Shown here: positions 1 through 7,015 of the stretch, piece after piece | Numbering within the stretch: position 1 is the first letter of the stretch | Layout of the letters: each line of letters starts with the position of its first letter | Origin: Butyrivibrio sp. | GTDB taxonomy: Bacteria; Bacillota; Clostridia; Lachnospirales; Lachnospiraceae | Direction: 5' to 3' | Length of the DNA: 64,000 nt | NCBI RefSeq assembly: GCF_015056685.1 | Contig: NZ_SVFW01000019.1 | Coordinates: 4,319 to 68,318, forward strand | The notes under the pieces: model-generated | Databases searched by the model: none | What the model was told of the DNA's origin: nothing | The model's input: the letters and a program-made list of their open reading frames with translations, nothing else | Program-made: the position numbers and the translations under genes

Positions 1-20
1 ACTTTGATCACTTCGTTCAT
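1..20 (-). CDS. Start of a CDS running off the left edge
   Basis: On the minus strand an ATG at 20 opens the peptide MNEVIK before the window ends. It is preceded by a GGAGGAAA ribosome binding site at good spacing, 31 bp after the stop of the glutaredoxin-like gene, so it is probably the next gene of the same operon. Only six codons are visible and no function can be given. Confidence 0.5.
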
Positions 21-51
21 TATAGTTTCCTCCAATTTTATCTTGACAACA

Positions 52-369
52 TCAGCATCCCTTGCTGTCTATACCACAAGCTGCTCCTGCTTCTACAGGA
101 TGCACAACCTCGATTCCCTGCTGAGTAAAGAAGCTTTCCCAATCCAGAGTGAGCTTGCCATCATCAGTCACAAGCGCAGGAATCCCAATATATCCATTGT
201 CCTTTGCATCGTCAAAAACCTCATCCTTATCGCGAAGTTTAAGAAACTCCTTCAGACCCTTAAGGCTCTTTGTGATGTCGATATTGTCATATTCTATGTT
301 GTTTCTGTCCAGATTGTACTTACACTCAATGCAGTCCGGGCACATCTCACTTCCATATACCTTTAACAT
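52..369 (-). CDS. Glutaredoxin-like thiol-disulfide protein
   Basis: A 105-residue thioredoxin-fold protein of the glutaredoxin type. The redox motif C-P-D-C sits at residues 10-13, after a first beta strand, with an extra Cys at 16; a GIPALV segment near residue 62 provides the cis-proline of the fold. Two further cysteines lie in the C-terminal tail (C-G-I-D-S-K-G-C), which is unusual and could bind metal or take part in thiol relay. The ATG at 369 follows an AGGAGGAAAC site. Neighbours are flavin and flavodoxin proteins, so a cytoplasmic redox or sulfur role is likely. The substrate cannot be told from sequence. Confidence 0.8.
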   Translation of the reverse strand: MLKVYGSEMCPDCIECKYNLDRNNIEYDNIDITKSLKGLKEFLKLRDKDEVFDDAKDNGYIGIPALVTDDGKLTLDWESFFTQQGIEVVHPVEAGAACGIDSKGC

Positions 370-397
370 GTTTCCTCCTGTTTATCTGCCAACTCCT

Positions 398-934
398 TTA
401 TTTGATGATATACGCATCAACTATCTCACCAACATACATGGTGTGGAAATCTCTGTTAGCCATGGGATATGTCCCGTCCACATCCTGAGGATATGTCTTT
501 TCTCTTATATCTTCAGGAATCTTTGAAAGGTCCTGATCCTGCGCATACAGGACTTTGCACTCGATAGTCAGAGGATACTGCTTAACTCCCGGAGTCTTGA
601 TGGTATCAGCATCCACCAGCTCAAGTCCTGCCTCTTTTACTTTGTCGATATTAAAACCTGACTGCCATCCGCAGATCTTGTTTATCTGAGGATCCGGATT
701 TTCAAGTGGAACGCTGATTGTGAATTCGCCAGCCTTATCAAGCTGTCCCTTTGTAAATCTTCCCTGACGGACATACACATGAAAGGTTGGCTTATTCCAC
801 AGGGTTCCAAGATGTCCCCAGCCGATTACCATTGAATTAAACCTGTCATTTGCAAATGTATTTAATAGGATTCCCTTGGGAAGTGCCTTTGTAATAATGT
901 TGGCGTAATCAGTTACATTGATTTTTTCCTTCAT
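398..934 (-). CDS. Flavin reductase-like FMN-binding split-barrel protein
   Basis: About 178 residues resembling the flavin reductase-like domain family (FMN-binding split barrel): an early NTFANDRFNSMVIGWG segment, the conserved F-T-I-S-V-P strand, and a C-terminal VGEIVDAYI strand. Members bind FMN and transfer electrons or hydride to a partner. The start at 934 is preferred over the upstream ATG at 949, which overlaps the GGAGGGT ribosome binding site. It lies between a glutaredoxin and a histidine phosphatase gene and is probably co-transcribed with two flavodoxin genes, which would make flavin-based electron transfer the shared theme. Confidence 0.8.
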   Translation of the reverse strand: MKEKINVTDYANIITKALPKGILLNTFANDRFNSMVIGWGHLGTLWNKPTFHVYVRQGRFTKGQLDKAGEFTISVPLENPDPQINKICGWQSGFNIDKVKEAGLELVDADTIKTPGVKQYPLTIECKVLYAQDQDLSKIPEDIREKTYPQDVDGTYPMANRDFHTMYVGEIVDAYIIK

Positions 935-952
935 TTTCGTACCCTCCATAAT

Positions 953-1549
953 TCAAAACAATAGCTTCTTGATCCTAAACACACTCTCCGGAACTCCAAA
1001 GGTTCCATCAGAGCATTCAACTCTGTAAATCTCACAGTTCCCGATATTCTTCGACCAATACCTGCCTTTTGAATCTTTATCAAGATATTCGAGTATTCCC
1101 TTCATGGCTATTGCGTGGGTTGATATAAGCACATTTTTCAGTGAGCATTCATCCTTTATGGAATCCACAAATTCTCCGGTTCTTACAACTATATCAGCCA
1201 GCTGTTCCATTCCTTCCGGAGCAGGATTATTTACAAAATCGCTGAAGAACTTTATGACCTCTTTCTTTGGCTTAAGAAGGCTCATTCCTTCATATGGACC
1301 ATAATCCATCTCGATGAGACGTCCGTCTATAGATACAGTGATTCCCGGAGCCACACACTCTGCGGTCTGCACAGCTCTTTTCAAGGGACTGGAATATACT
1401 TTGGTAAAAGAGATACCTTCCTTCTTGAGCCAGTCAGAAGCTTTTCTGCTCTGGTCAAAGCCTTTGGAATCAAGCTCATTGTCACTACGCCCCTGGAGAA
1501 CATGCTTACTATTTAATTCTGTTTCACCATGCCGTATAATGTATAGCAT
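953..1549 (-). CDS. Histidine phosphatase superfamily protein
   Basis: A 198-residue protein with the RHGE signature at residues 6-9 that carries the catalytic phospho-accepting histidine, the conserved R-x-x-Q-T-A-E-type segment (KRAVQTAE) and a second catalytic histidine in STHA. This is the phosphoglycerate mutase-like family, which dephosphorylates small metabolites or proteins through a phosphohistidine. Substrate is unpredictable; similar proteins include cobalamin phosphatases and broad-specificity sugar phosphatases. A GAGG site precedes the ATG at 1549. It lies 18 bp after the flavodoxin gene in the same direction, so likely in one operon. Confidence 0.85.
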   Translation of the reverse strand: MLYIIRHGETELNSKHVLQGRSDNELDSKGFDQSRKASDWLKKEGISFTKVYSSPLKRAVQTAECVAPGITVSIDGRLIEMDYGPYEGMSLLKPKKEVIKFFSDFVNNPAPEGMEQLADIVVRTGEFVDSIKDECSLKNVLISTHAIAMKGILEYLDKDSKGRYWSKNIGNCEIYRVECSDGTFGVPESVFRIKKLLF

Positions 1550-1567
1550 TTCGCAGGCCTCTTCTGA

Positions 1568-2014
1568 TTACCAGTTCTCAATCTCATTTGCGCTGTGTAC
1601 AAGCTTTGCCTCCACAGAAGCCGCTCCTTTAACATACTCTTCGAGCTTCTCTGCAGTCTTTCCTATTCCGCTTCCGCCTGATGTTGCAAAGGCATACACC
1701 TTCTTACCTTCCCAGCTATATCCTTTGCAAAAGCTGTATACTACTCTTGGTGCTGCTGCATACCAGATAGGAAATCCAACATATACAGTGTCATATTTAC
1801 CGAAGTCCTGAACCTGTCCTTCAACCGGAACGTCCTTTTTACCAATCTGCTCTTTGTTGCATCTTGAAAGTGGATTAAGGTAGTTGATATCAGCCTTTGT
1901 ATACGGCTCCTTGGGCACAATTTCAAAAATGTCTGCCCTTATATTCTTCGCAAACTCCTCAGCTACTTTCTTTGTTGTTCCTTCAGCACTGAAAAATGTA
2001 ACTAATGTACTCAT
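1568..2014 (-). CDS. Flavodoxin
   Basis: A 148-residue flavodoxin-fold protein. The N-terminal strand and phosphate loop (TFFSAEGTTKKVAE) match the FMN phosphate-binding T/S-x-T-G-x-T type loop, followed by VYVGFPIWYAAAPRVV (first FMN ring loop with Trp-Tyr) and a FATSGGSGIGKT loop late in the protein. This arrangement is that of the Flavodoxin_4 group, found next to reductases in anaerobes. It would carry electrons in the cytoplasm. It sits beside a second, shorter flavodoxin-like gene at 2027 with a 12-bp gap. Confidence 0.85.
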   Translation of the reverse strand: MSTLVTFFSAEGTTKKVAEEFAKNIRADIFEIVPKEPYTKADINYLNPLSRCNKEQIGKKDVPVEGQVQDFGKYDTVYVGFPIWYAAAPRVVYSFCKGYSWEGKKVYAFATSGGSGIGKTAEKLEEYVKGAASVEAKLVHSANEIENW

Positions 2015-2026
2015 CCTTGTTTCCTC

Positions 2027-2428
2027 CTATTTCTCAATCATCCTTTTCCCAAATTCTTTTGCTGCTTCAAGTTTCCCATCTATATTAAGCATATGCGCAT
2101 AGAAATAGTCTTCACAGACAGTTATCCCTTTCCCCTTAAGCATCTTCTTTAGCGCCAGGACTGTTCTTCTTGACCAGTTTGAAGTTGTAAAAAGGACTAC
2201 CTTTGAAACCATCTTAGAATCAAGCTTTTCCGCATATTCTTTAAGCTCGGGAGCCATAATATTTGCATAGGGAGCTCCACCAAGAAAAAGAATATCTACT
2301 TTTTCCTTGAGCTTTGGTTCATCAGCTATGCTGACTGCCTTTACACCAATCCCATCAGCTATTGCCTCAGCAATTCTCCTTGTATTCCCAAATTTAGTCT
2401 TAGAACAGTATCTTACTGCGATATCCAT
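2027..2428 (-). CDS. Flavodoxin-like protein
   Basis: About 133 residues starting MDIAVRYCSKTKFGNTRRIAEAIADG, with the phosphate-loop S-K-T-x-x-G-N-T that binds FMN, then a FLGGAPYANI segment and VVLFTTSNW. The start at 2428 is preferred because an AGAGG site lies upstream; the longer frame to 2497 has no ribosome binding site. Family: flavodoxin/flavodoxin-like oxidoreductases. It probably pairs with the adjacent flavodoxin at 1568. The strand run of A+T upstream to 2515 separates it from the Cys-rich genes. Confidence 0.8.
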   Translation of the reverse strand: MDIAVRYCSKTKFGNTRRIAEAIADGIGVKAVSIADEPKLKEKVDILFLGGAPYANIMAPELKEYAEKLDSKMVSKVVLFTTSNWSRRTVLALKKMLKGKGITVCEDYFYAHMLNIDGKLEAAKEFGKRMIEK

Positions 2429-2517
2429 AACAAAAAACCTCTTTGAAATTATACATTTTGCGCAATATGATTGTATCATATGTATCATCAATTTCAAGAG
2501 GTCAAATTTATCATTAT

Positions 2518-2715
2518 TTATTTGTAATACGCAGACACTTCAAGAAAGCTCTTGTTGCCATCTATGTAATCTTTATATGCTGTTTCTGCATCTTTTCCAC
2601 GAAACACCTTACAAAGTCCGCACATGTCACAGTCAGAAATGCATGGATATCTTTCTTTTATATATGCTCTGCGCTCTTCCAAAGTGGAATTTCCTATCTC
2701 AGGTGCACCTGCCAT
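2518..2715 (-). CDS. Cys-rich miniprotein (paralogue of neighbour)
   Basis: A 65-residue protein with a cysteine cluster C-x3-C-x2-C-x2-C (residues about 25-35, CISDCDMCGLC) and a C-terminal YKDYIDGNKSFLEVSAYY segment. The next gene upstream (2729-2950) has the same layout: an acidic/basic helix with EER, a cysteine cluster, then YKDYIDGKKEIREINMEY, so the two are tandem paralogues. The cysteines could hold an iron-sulfur cluster or zinc. I do not recognise a characterised family. Position between a flavodoxin and a LarE-type gene suggests a redox or sulfur-handling role, as an inference only. Confidence 0.65.
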   Translation of the reverse strand: MAGAPEIGNSTLEERRAYIKERYPCISDCDMCGLCKVFRGKDAETAYKDYIDGNKSFLEVSAYYK

Positions 2716-2728
2716 AACAACAATCTCC

Positions 2729-2950
2729 TCAGTGTATCTGCCGGTCTTGGCGATATCTTTCCATATACTCCATGTTTATCTCTCGAATTTCCTTTTTACC
2801 ATCGATGTAGTCCTTGTATATATCCCAGGGACTCCCACCGCCAAGCCAGCAGGAAGAACAGTTCTCACAGCCACCTCCGCAGTCAAGAGAGTTCTTCACT
2901 ATCTGTTCCCGTTCTTCTTTAGTTGTATCTTTGATAAGGATAGACTTCAT
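2729..2950 (-). CDS. Cys-rich miniprotein (paralogue of neighbour)
   Basis: A 73-residue protein: N-terminal helix with TTKEEREQI, then C-G-G-G-C-x2-C-x2-C (residues about 24-33), then PWDIYKDYIDGKKEIREIN. The YKDYIDG motif and the helix-cluster-helix order are shared with the downstream gene, marking a local duplication. Four closely spaced cysteines fit metal or Fe-S binding. It lies 34 bp after the larE-like gene and is likely in the same transcript. Function unknown. Confidence 0.65.
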   Translation of the reverse strand: MKSILIKDTTKEEREQIVKNSLDCGGGCENCSSCWLGGGSPWDIYKDYIDGKKEIREINMEYMERYRQDRQIH

Positions 2951-2983
2951 TACTCATCCTCCCAGTAGCATTTATCCATTTTT

Positions 2984-3826
2984 TCACTTTCCGTTATTAA
3001 GTGTAGCATTCATGCTTCCAAGCCGATAGCCCTTCATATCTATAGTAACAAACTTGAATCCTAAATCTGTAAATCTTTTATAGACTGATTCTCTTATGTC
3101 TTCCTCAACCAGTTTCGGAATGTCTTTTGCCGGAACTTCAATCCTTGCTATATTGCCATGAAGCCTCACCCTTTCTTCCAAGAAACCGTGTTCTATAAGA
3201 AACTGTTCAGCCTGATCGATCATATAAAGCTTCTCTTCTGTTATCTCTTCTCCATATACGAATCTTGATGCAAGACATGCATATGCTGGTTTGCTCCAGG
3301 TAGGAAGCCCCATTGCTTTCGAGATCATCCTTATTTCATTTTTTCTAAGGCCGGCCTCACGAAGCGGACTTTTTACAGAAAGCTCAGCTGCTGCCTTAAG
3401 CCCCGGCCTGTAATCTCCAATGTCATCCACATTAGAACCCTCTGCCATAAATGATATCCCATTTTCATCCGCAATTCTTTTCACTTCTGTGAAAATACCA
3501 TGTTTACAAAAATAACATCGGTCTGGTCCGTTATGCCTATAACCGTCTTCACTAAGAGGGTTAACTCTGCAAATAATATGTTTTATTCCACGTTCCTTGC
3601 AAAACTCAGTAGCTTCTTTTACTTCGCGTTCGGGCACAGAAGCATCTGCTCCTGTCACTGCGATCACGTTGTCTCCAAGTACCTCTTTAGCTACAGCCAA
3701 TAAAAGTGAAGAATCTACCCCTCCGGAGAAACCAACTGCAAGTGATCCAAGGCTCTCTATGTATGTTTCTAATTTTTTCAGCTTATTTAAAAGCTCTTCA
3801 TTTAAATCGTCTTTGTTTATTTTCAT
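2984..3826 (-). CDS. larE: ATP-dependent sulfur transferase, LarE type
   Basis: About 280 residues. The PP-loop motif SGGVDSS near residue 37 is that of N-type ATP pyrophosphatases, and the R-C-Y-F-C-K segment near residue 115 is typical of LarE-like proteins, which adenylate a substrate and donate sulfur from a cysteine or an iron-sulfur cluster. In lactobacilli LarE helps build the nickel-pincer cofactor of lactate racemase. No larA, larB or larC is visible here, so the substrate may differ; GMP-synthase-like or NAD-synthase-like enzymes are excluded by the RCYFCK element. ATG 3826 has a GGAGATAAG site; the ATG at 3871 has none. Confidence 0.82.
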   Translation of the reverse strand: MKINKDDLNEELLNKLKKLETYIESLGSLAVGFSGGVDSSLLLAVAKEVLGDNVIAVTGADASVPEREVKEATEFCKERGIKHIICRVNPLSEDGYRHNGPDRCYFCKHGIFTEVKRIADENGISFMAEGSNVDDIGDYRPGLKAAAELSVKSPLREAGLRKNEIRMISKAMGLPTWSKPAYACLASRFVYGEEITEEKLYMIDQAEQFLIEHGFLEERVRLHGNIARIEVPAKDIPKLVEEDIRESVYKRFTDLGFKFVTIDMKGYRLGSMNATLNNGK

Positions 3827-3863
3827 TCTTATCTCCAATTTACGTTCTATATACACAAACCAA

Positions 3864-3896
3864 GCAGTCATAATCCTATATGAGAATTATGACTGC
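3864..3896 (-). terminator. Stem-loop after the symporter gene
   Basis: An 11-bp perfect inverted repeat (GCAGTCATAAT and its complement) with an 11-nt loop lies between the end of the symporter gene and the larE-like gene. It could end the symporter transcript; a U-rich tail on the minus strand is weak, so it may be only a partial terminator or an RNA-processing hairpin. Confidence 0.5.
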
Positions 3897-3924
3897 CCAG
3901 CTTCCCTCATTCATTTATTTCGTT

Positions 3925-5262
3925 TTAAGCCGCAGATGCTTCTTTAGATTCAGACACTTTTTCTGCAACCTTTCCATTATATACTTCATGATCAAGAAGT
4001 CCTTCAGTCTCAGCTGTAAGCACAGTTGCTGCTGCAGCACCAACTACATTTGTTGCGGTTCTGGCCATATCTACGATTGATGAGATAGGTGAGAAAAGAA
4101 CAATCAGCTCAACCGGAAGTCCTGCTGCTGTGAAAAGAGCTGTTGCTGTGATTGTAGCTGTTCCTGGAACTCCTACGGTTCCGATTGAAACAAGAAGTGT
4201 AAGTGCGATAAGTAGCACATACTGCCCTGCTGAGTAGCTGATCCCCTGCTGGTTGATCGTAAATACTGCAAGAAGTACAGGCCAGATTCCTGCGCATCCT
4301 GGCATTCCCAGGTTCGCTCCGAGCCCCGCTGTGAATGCTGCAACGTCTCCGTCAACTCCAAGGTCCTCTTTTAATTTGCTGACTGTTACCGGGAGTGTTC
4401 CAACACTGCTCTGTGAAGTAAATGCTACGATTCCTGCAGGTGCGATCTTCTTAAGGAATGTGACAGGGTTAAGCTTTCCGATTGTAGCGATGAGAATACT
4501 CTCAACTCCAAAGAGCTGTATTGCTGCAAGTACGTATGCAACAACAAGTACGGAAAGAAGTGGTAAAAGATCTTCAAGCTTGCTTCTGCCAACTGCCCTA
4601 GCAATAAGCGCTGTGACTGCATAAGGTGTAAATGATACGATGAAACTTACCGCCCTGCCGAGTACTGTATTTGCCGCGTCAACAAATGCTTTAAAAGGTT
4701 TTACCGATTCATCTTTTTTCACAACCCTGTTATATGCCAGTGCCACAACAAGACCAAATATAAGAATAGGTACAACAGTGTTGCTTCCCCATTCATTTAT
4801 GAGATTTTTCGGGAAAAGACCTACAATAGCCTCAACTGCTGTAGGAACCTCTTTCGCCTCAGTCGCCTCTACAGTATACTGGAAGCCTTTTCCAAGTCCC
4901 AGCGAAAGGGCCGCTACAAGAGTAATAACTGCTGCAGTAAATGTATTCAGGAGCAGGAAAAGAACTGACTTAAGTCCTACCTTATGAAGCTTAACCTGAT
5001 CTCCGAGATTTGTGATACTTGATATTACGCTGAACAAAAGGAGCGGAACCACAAATGCCTGAAGTGCATTTACATAAACTGTTCCAAAAGCTGCTACATA
5101 CTTGTAATTCTCTTTGAATATAAGTCCAATGATAACACCAAAGGCAGTCGCAATGAGTGTCCTGATACCAAAATTTACATGTTTTCTTTTTAGGAAGTAT
5201 AAAACTCCAAAAAACACCAGTGTTGTTATTAGTGCTCCAATTTCTAATACATTGATCTCCAT
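3925..5262 (-). CDS. tcyP: Dicarboxylate/amino acid:cation symporter, TcyP-like
   Basis: A 445-residue integral membrane protein of the DAACS family (sodium or proton coupled). Eight or more hydrophobic segments are evident, and re-entrant-loop features typical of the family are present: a serine-rich TSQSSVGTLPVT segment around residue 310 and GVPGTATITATA further on. The N-terminal LKRKHVNFGIRTLIATAFGVIIG resembles L-cystine importers (TcyP/YhcL) more than glutamate carriers, and the sulfur-linked neighbours support cystine uptake; glutamate or C4-dicarboxylate uptake remain possible. ATG 5262 follows GGAGGAGG; upstream in-frame codons to 5340 lie inside the leader hairpin and are rejected. 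Confidence 0.8.
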   Translation of the reverse strand: MEINVLEIGALITTLVFFGVLYFLKRKHVNFGIRTLIATAFGVIIGLIFKENYKYVAAFGTVYVNALQAFVVPLLLFSVISSITNLGDQVKLHKVGLKSVLFLLLNTFTAAVITLVAALSLGLGKGFQYTVEATEAKEVPTAVEAIVGLFPKNLINEWGSNTVVPILIFGLVVALAYNRVVKKDESVKPFKAFVDAANTVLGRAVSFIVSFTPYAVTALIARAVGRSKLEDLLPLLSVLVVAYVLAAIQLFGVESILIATIGKLNPVTFLKKIAPAGIVAFTSQSSVGTLPVTVSKLKEDLGVDGDVAAFTAGLGANLGMPGCAGIWPVLLAVFTINQQGISYSAGQYVLLIALTLLVSIGTVGVPGTATITATALFTAAGLPVELIVLFSPISSIVDMARTATNVVGAAAATVLTAETEGLLDHEVYNGKVAEKVSESKEASAA

Positions 5263-5290
5263 GATGATCCTCCTCCAATTTGCATGAAAC

Positions 5291-5416
5291 AAAGATAAAA
5301 ATATGCCCGGTGACAAATGAGTCTCCCGGGCATATGGCATACGTTCTGGTACTTATTATGCTTGATGGCATGAACATCGATCCGACAACATGCCAGCCAT
5401 ATATGATGCCCGGAAT
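5291..5416 (-). promoter_or_regulatory. Leader attenuator upstream of the symporter gene
   Basis: On the minus strand, a 10-bp hairpin (arms at 5326-5335 and 5301-5310, ATATGCCCGG and complement) is followed by a TTTTATCTTT run at 5291-5300, a Rho-independent terminator ending 29 nt before the gene start. A copy of the 3' arm, CCGGGCAT, lies upstream at 5406-5413 and could pair with the 5' arm; a neighbouring TATGGC/GCCATA pair would lengthen that stem. The two folds exclude each other, the hallmark of transcription attenuation. A 7-bp hairpin (TGGCATG/CATGCCA) sits in between. I do not recognise S-box, T-box or other known aptamer consensus. Confidence 0.6.
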
Positions 5417-5777
5417 TCTGTCATTCGACAACACATGTATTCAGATTTCTGATTTCTGAAGTTAAGCATTTCTCACGCCATCCTTTCCTTTTGTTTCCTG
5501 TTGATATCAATCATAATAGAGCTTGCTCTTCCTGGCTAATACATGATCGTTATTGTTGGCTATAAGCCTAGACTATAACCACCAACTTCGTCCTCTCATA
5601 ATTTTGCTGGAAAAAGCTATCAAATGCAGGCTTACCTGTGCAGTTTTATAGATATGTTAGAAGATTCTGCCTTATTTCAAATTAATACAAATTGGGCAAA
5701 GCTTTCCAATGACGACATGATTTTATTTAAAGTTGCCGAGCTTTTAGAAAATAATCCCCACAGAATCAGTGTATGGT
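5417..5777. other. Intergenic stretch, probable promoter region and element edge
   Basis: About 360 bp without a convincing gene. The part near 5460-5560 should hold the minus-strand promoter for the symporter leader. From about 5600 to 5790 the plus strand has an open frame with protein-like composition (LEDSALFQINTNW and onward) but no ribosome binding site and no natural end, so it could be a gene relic. This is where host-like DNA gives way to mobile-element DNA; no attachment-site repeat was identified. Confidence 0.35.
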
Positions 5778-6143
5778 TTATTCCAACAGGTTCATACCCA
5801 CGTCATAGCATTTGCCATTCACTGCATCCAAAACCCACTGCGCCGGGGATATGCCGTTCACCCAGGCTTCATGCCATGCCTTATCCTGGGAAATACAGTG
5901 CTTTGTACCTCCGGTTTGCTTGTCGGGAATGGCGTTGATGTAGTAGGAAATGTTGATTCCCGCCTTGTGTAACCTCTGGACGCGGTTCTGGAAGCCCCGC
6001 TTCATCTTACCGCGCCATTCTTCCGTAGCTGCAAAATCACCTGTATTTTCATAATTGCTGTACTGTGCAAGGATGCCATCCTCGGTGCTGCAGCCGTACA
6101 GCAGTTTGATCCTGTGACCGTATTTGCTCCCCAGCGCCTCCAA
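5778..6143 (-). pseudogene. Truncated, GC-richer gene fragment of unknown family
   Basis: A 121-codon open frame with no ribosome binding site: the frame is closed by a stop only five codons before the TTG at 6143, so the N-terminal part of the parent gene is missing. The protein has a plausible soluble composition (KLLYGCSTEDGILAQYSNYE, then FQNRVQRLHKAGINISYYIN, then AWHEAWVNG). Base composition looks clearly richer in G+C than either flank and changes sharply near 6145, which suggests acquisition from another source and truncation. I do not recognise the family. Confidence 0.45.
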
Positions 6144-6161
6144 TGGCTTTTGTAATCATTT

Positions 6162-6506
6162 TCACTGAAGGGCCTTTTTATCTTGCACATTACTAACAAA
6201 AGGAAACTTAATCACCAAATCCTTGTCAATCTCCATCATATTTAGTATTCTGCTAGCAGCTCCAGATGGATGATTAGTACCAGATTCCCATGCTTCAACC
6301 GTTTTATCTGATACTCCCATATAACTTGCAAAGGTTTTTTGTGACATTCCTGTAGTATTTCTAATTCTTTTTACATCTTCTGCTTCATACACTTTTACAG
6401 GTTCCACAGTAACTTTTTGTCTCTTTAGTATTGGCTTTTTACTGGTTGCATCTTCAATAGCTTCATTAAGGCCTGTCATAATGCTTTCATAAACACTATC
6501 ATTCAT
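6162..6506 (-). CDS. HigA-type antitoxin, XRE helix-turn-helix
   Basis: A 114-residue protein with an N-terminal linker (about 50 residues) and a C-terminal XRE helix-turn-helix: RNTTGMSQKTFASYMGVSDKTVEAWESGTNHPSGAASRIL. This architecture is that of HigA-like antitoxins encoded downstream of a RelE/HigB toxin. Its ATG overlaps the stop of the upstream toxin remnant (ATGA), as in intact pairs. It would bind the toxin and repress the shared promoter at 6624-6652. Because the toxin gene is reduced to its tail, this appears to be an orphan antitoxin, possibly still an active repressor. Confidence 0.75.
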   Translation of the reverse strand: MNDSVYESIMTGLNEAIEDATSKKPILKRQKVTVEPVKVYEAEDVKRIRNTTGMSQKTFASYMGVSDKTVEAWESGTNHPSGAASRILNMMEIDKDLVIKFPFVSNVQDKKALQ

Positions 6507-6603
6507 TTCTTGCCACCTCCGAGGCTCTTTTCAAGAATACCTATTGCCTTCTTGATATTATTTCTTTCCTCTTTAGATAGATTATCTTTTTCTTTCTTGC
6601 CAT
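6503..6603 (-). pseudogene. C-terminal remnant of a RelE/HigB-type toxin gene
   Basis: In the frame that ends at the TGA overlapping the antitoxin start, about 33 codons read GKKEKDNLSKEERNNIKKAI and on to a GGGKK end, which matches the tail of RelE/HigB-type toxins. A well placed AGGAG and ATG (6603) lie directly upstream but in a different frame, giving only a 20-codon peptide. The catalytic body of the toxin is absent, so an internal deletion has fused promoter, ribosome binding site and start codon out of frame to the last part of the gene. Confidence 0.6.
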
Positions 6604-6623
6604 ATAATCTCCTACTACCATTA

Positions 6624-6652
6624 ATAATATACCCTATCTGATAGGGTATCAA
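6624..6652 (-). promoter_or_regulatory. Promoter with palindromic operator of the toxin-antitoxin locus
   Basis: On the minus strand a TTGATA box (6647-6652) and a TATTAT box (6624-6629) are separated by exactly 17 bp, a near-consensus sigma-A promoter. The spacer is filled by a perfect palindrome, TACCCTATC-T-GATAGGGTA (6630-6648 on the plus strand). A palindrome between the -35 and -10 boxes is a standard binding place for an XRE antitoxin that represses its own operon. Confidence 0.7.
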
Positions 6653-6669
6653 CAACTCTCATTTTGAAA

Positions 6670-6975
6670 TCACGATTCTAATAACTCCATAAGCTTATCA
6701 GTAAGCGCCTGAAATGCCATTACTATTCCGGTTGTACCTAGTGCCCCCAGATATATTACAAAAGCAATCCCAATATCAATTACAAGTGGCTCCCACATCT
6801 GCCATTTGAACATTACCCAAACATTAACAGCAAATATAACCAGCATTACTATGCAGAACAGTCCGAATGCAACCTCTCCAATTTTGTATAGTAGTTCTAC
6901 CCAGATTCTCAGAAAGAAAAGTATCAGAACCAGTGGGAACAACACCAACTTCATCAAAATCTTTAATATGAACAT
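6670..6975 (-). CDS. Small membrane protein of the mobile element
   Basis: A 101-residue, strongly hydrophobic protein with probably three to four membrane helices (residues about 5-25, 28-50, 62-80 and 78-92) and few charges. ATG 6975 follows a GGGAGGGG site. Small multi-spanning proteins of this kind are common next to replication genes of Clostridia conjugative elements, but none has an assigned role that I can apply here. It is separated by about 40 bp from the next gene and lies just past the toxin-antitoxin promoter. Confidence 0.55.
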   Translation of the reverse strand: MFILKILMKLVLFPLVLILFFLRIWVELLYKIGEVAFGLFCIVMLVIFAVNVWVMFKWQMWEPLVIDIGIAFVIYLGALGTTGIVMAFQALTDKLMELLES

Positions 6976-7015
6976 AGCCCCTCCCCCAGCGTAGAGTGGC
7001 TGAAGCTCAGGTCAC

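Noticed and set aside
4991..5434. A GTG-initiated frame through the symporter leader that could be a leader peptide
   Set aside because: It overlaps the terminator and the symporter gene out of frame, has no ribosome binding site and no run of regulatory codons; base pairing explains the region better.
5624..5790. Plus-strand open frame with protein-like text (LEDSALFQINTNW)
   Set aside because: No ribosome binding site, runs into the antisense of the GC-rich fragment; at most a relic, so it was noted in the intergenic entry and not called.
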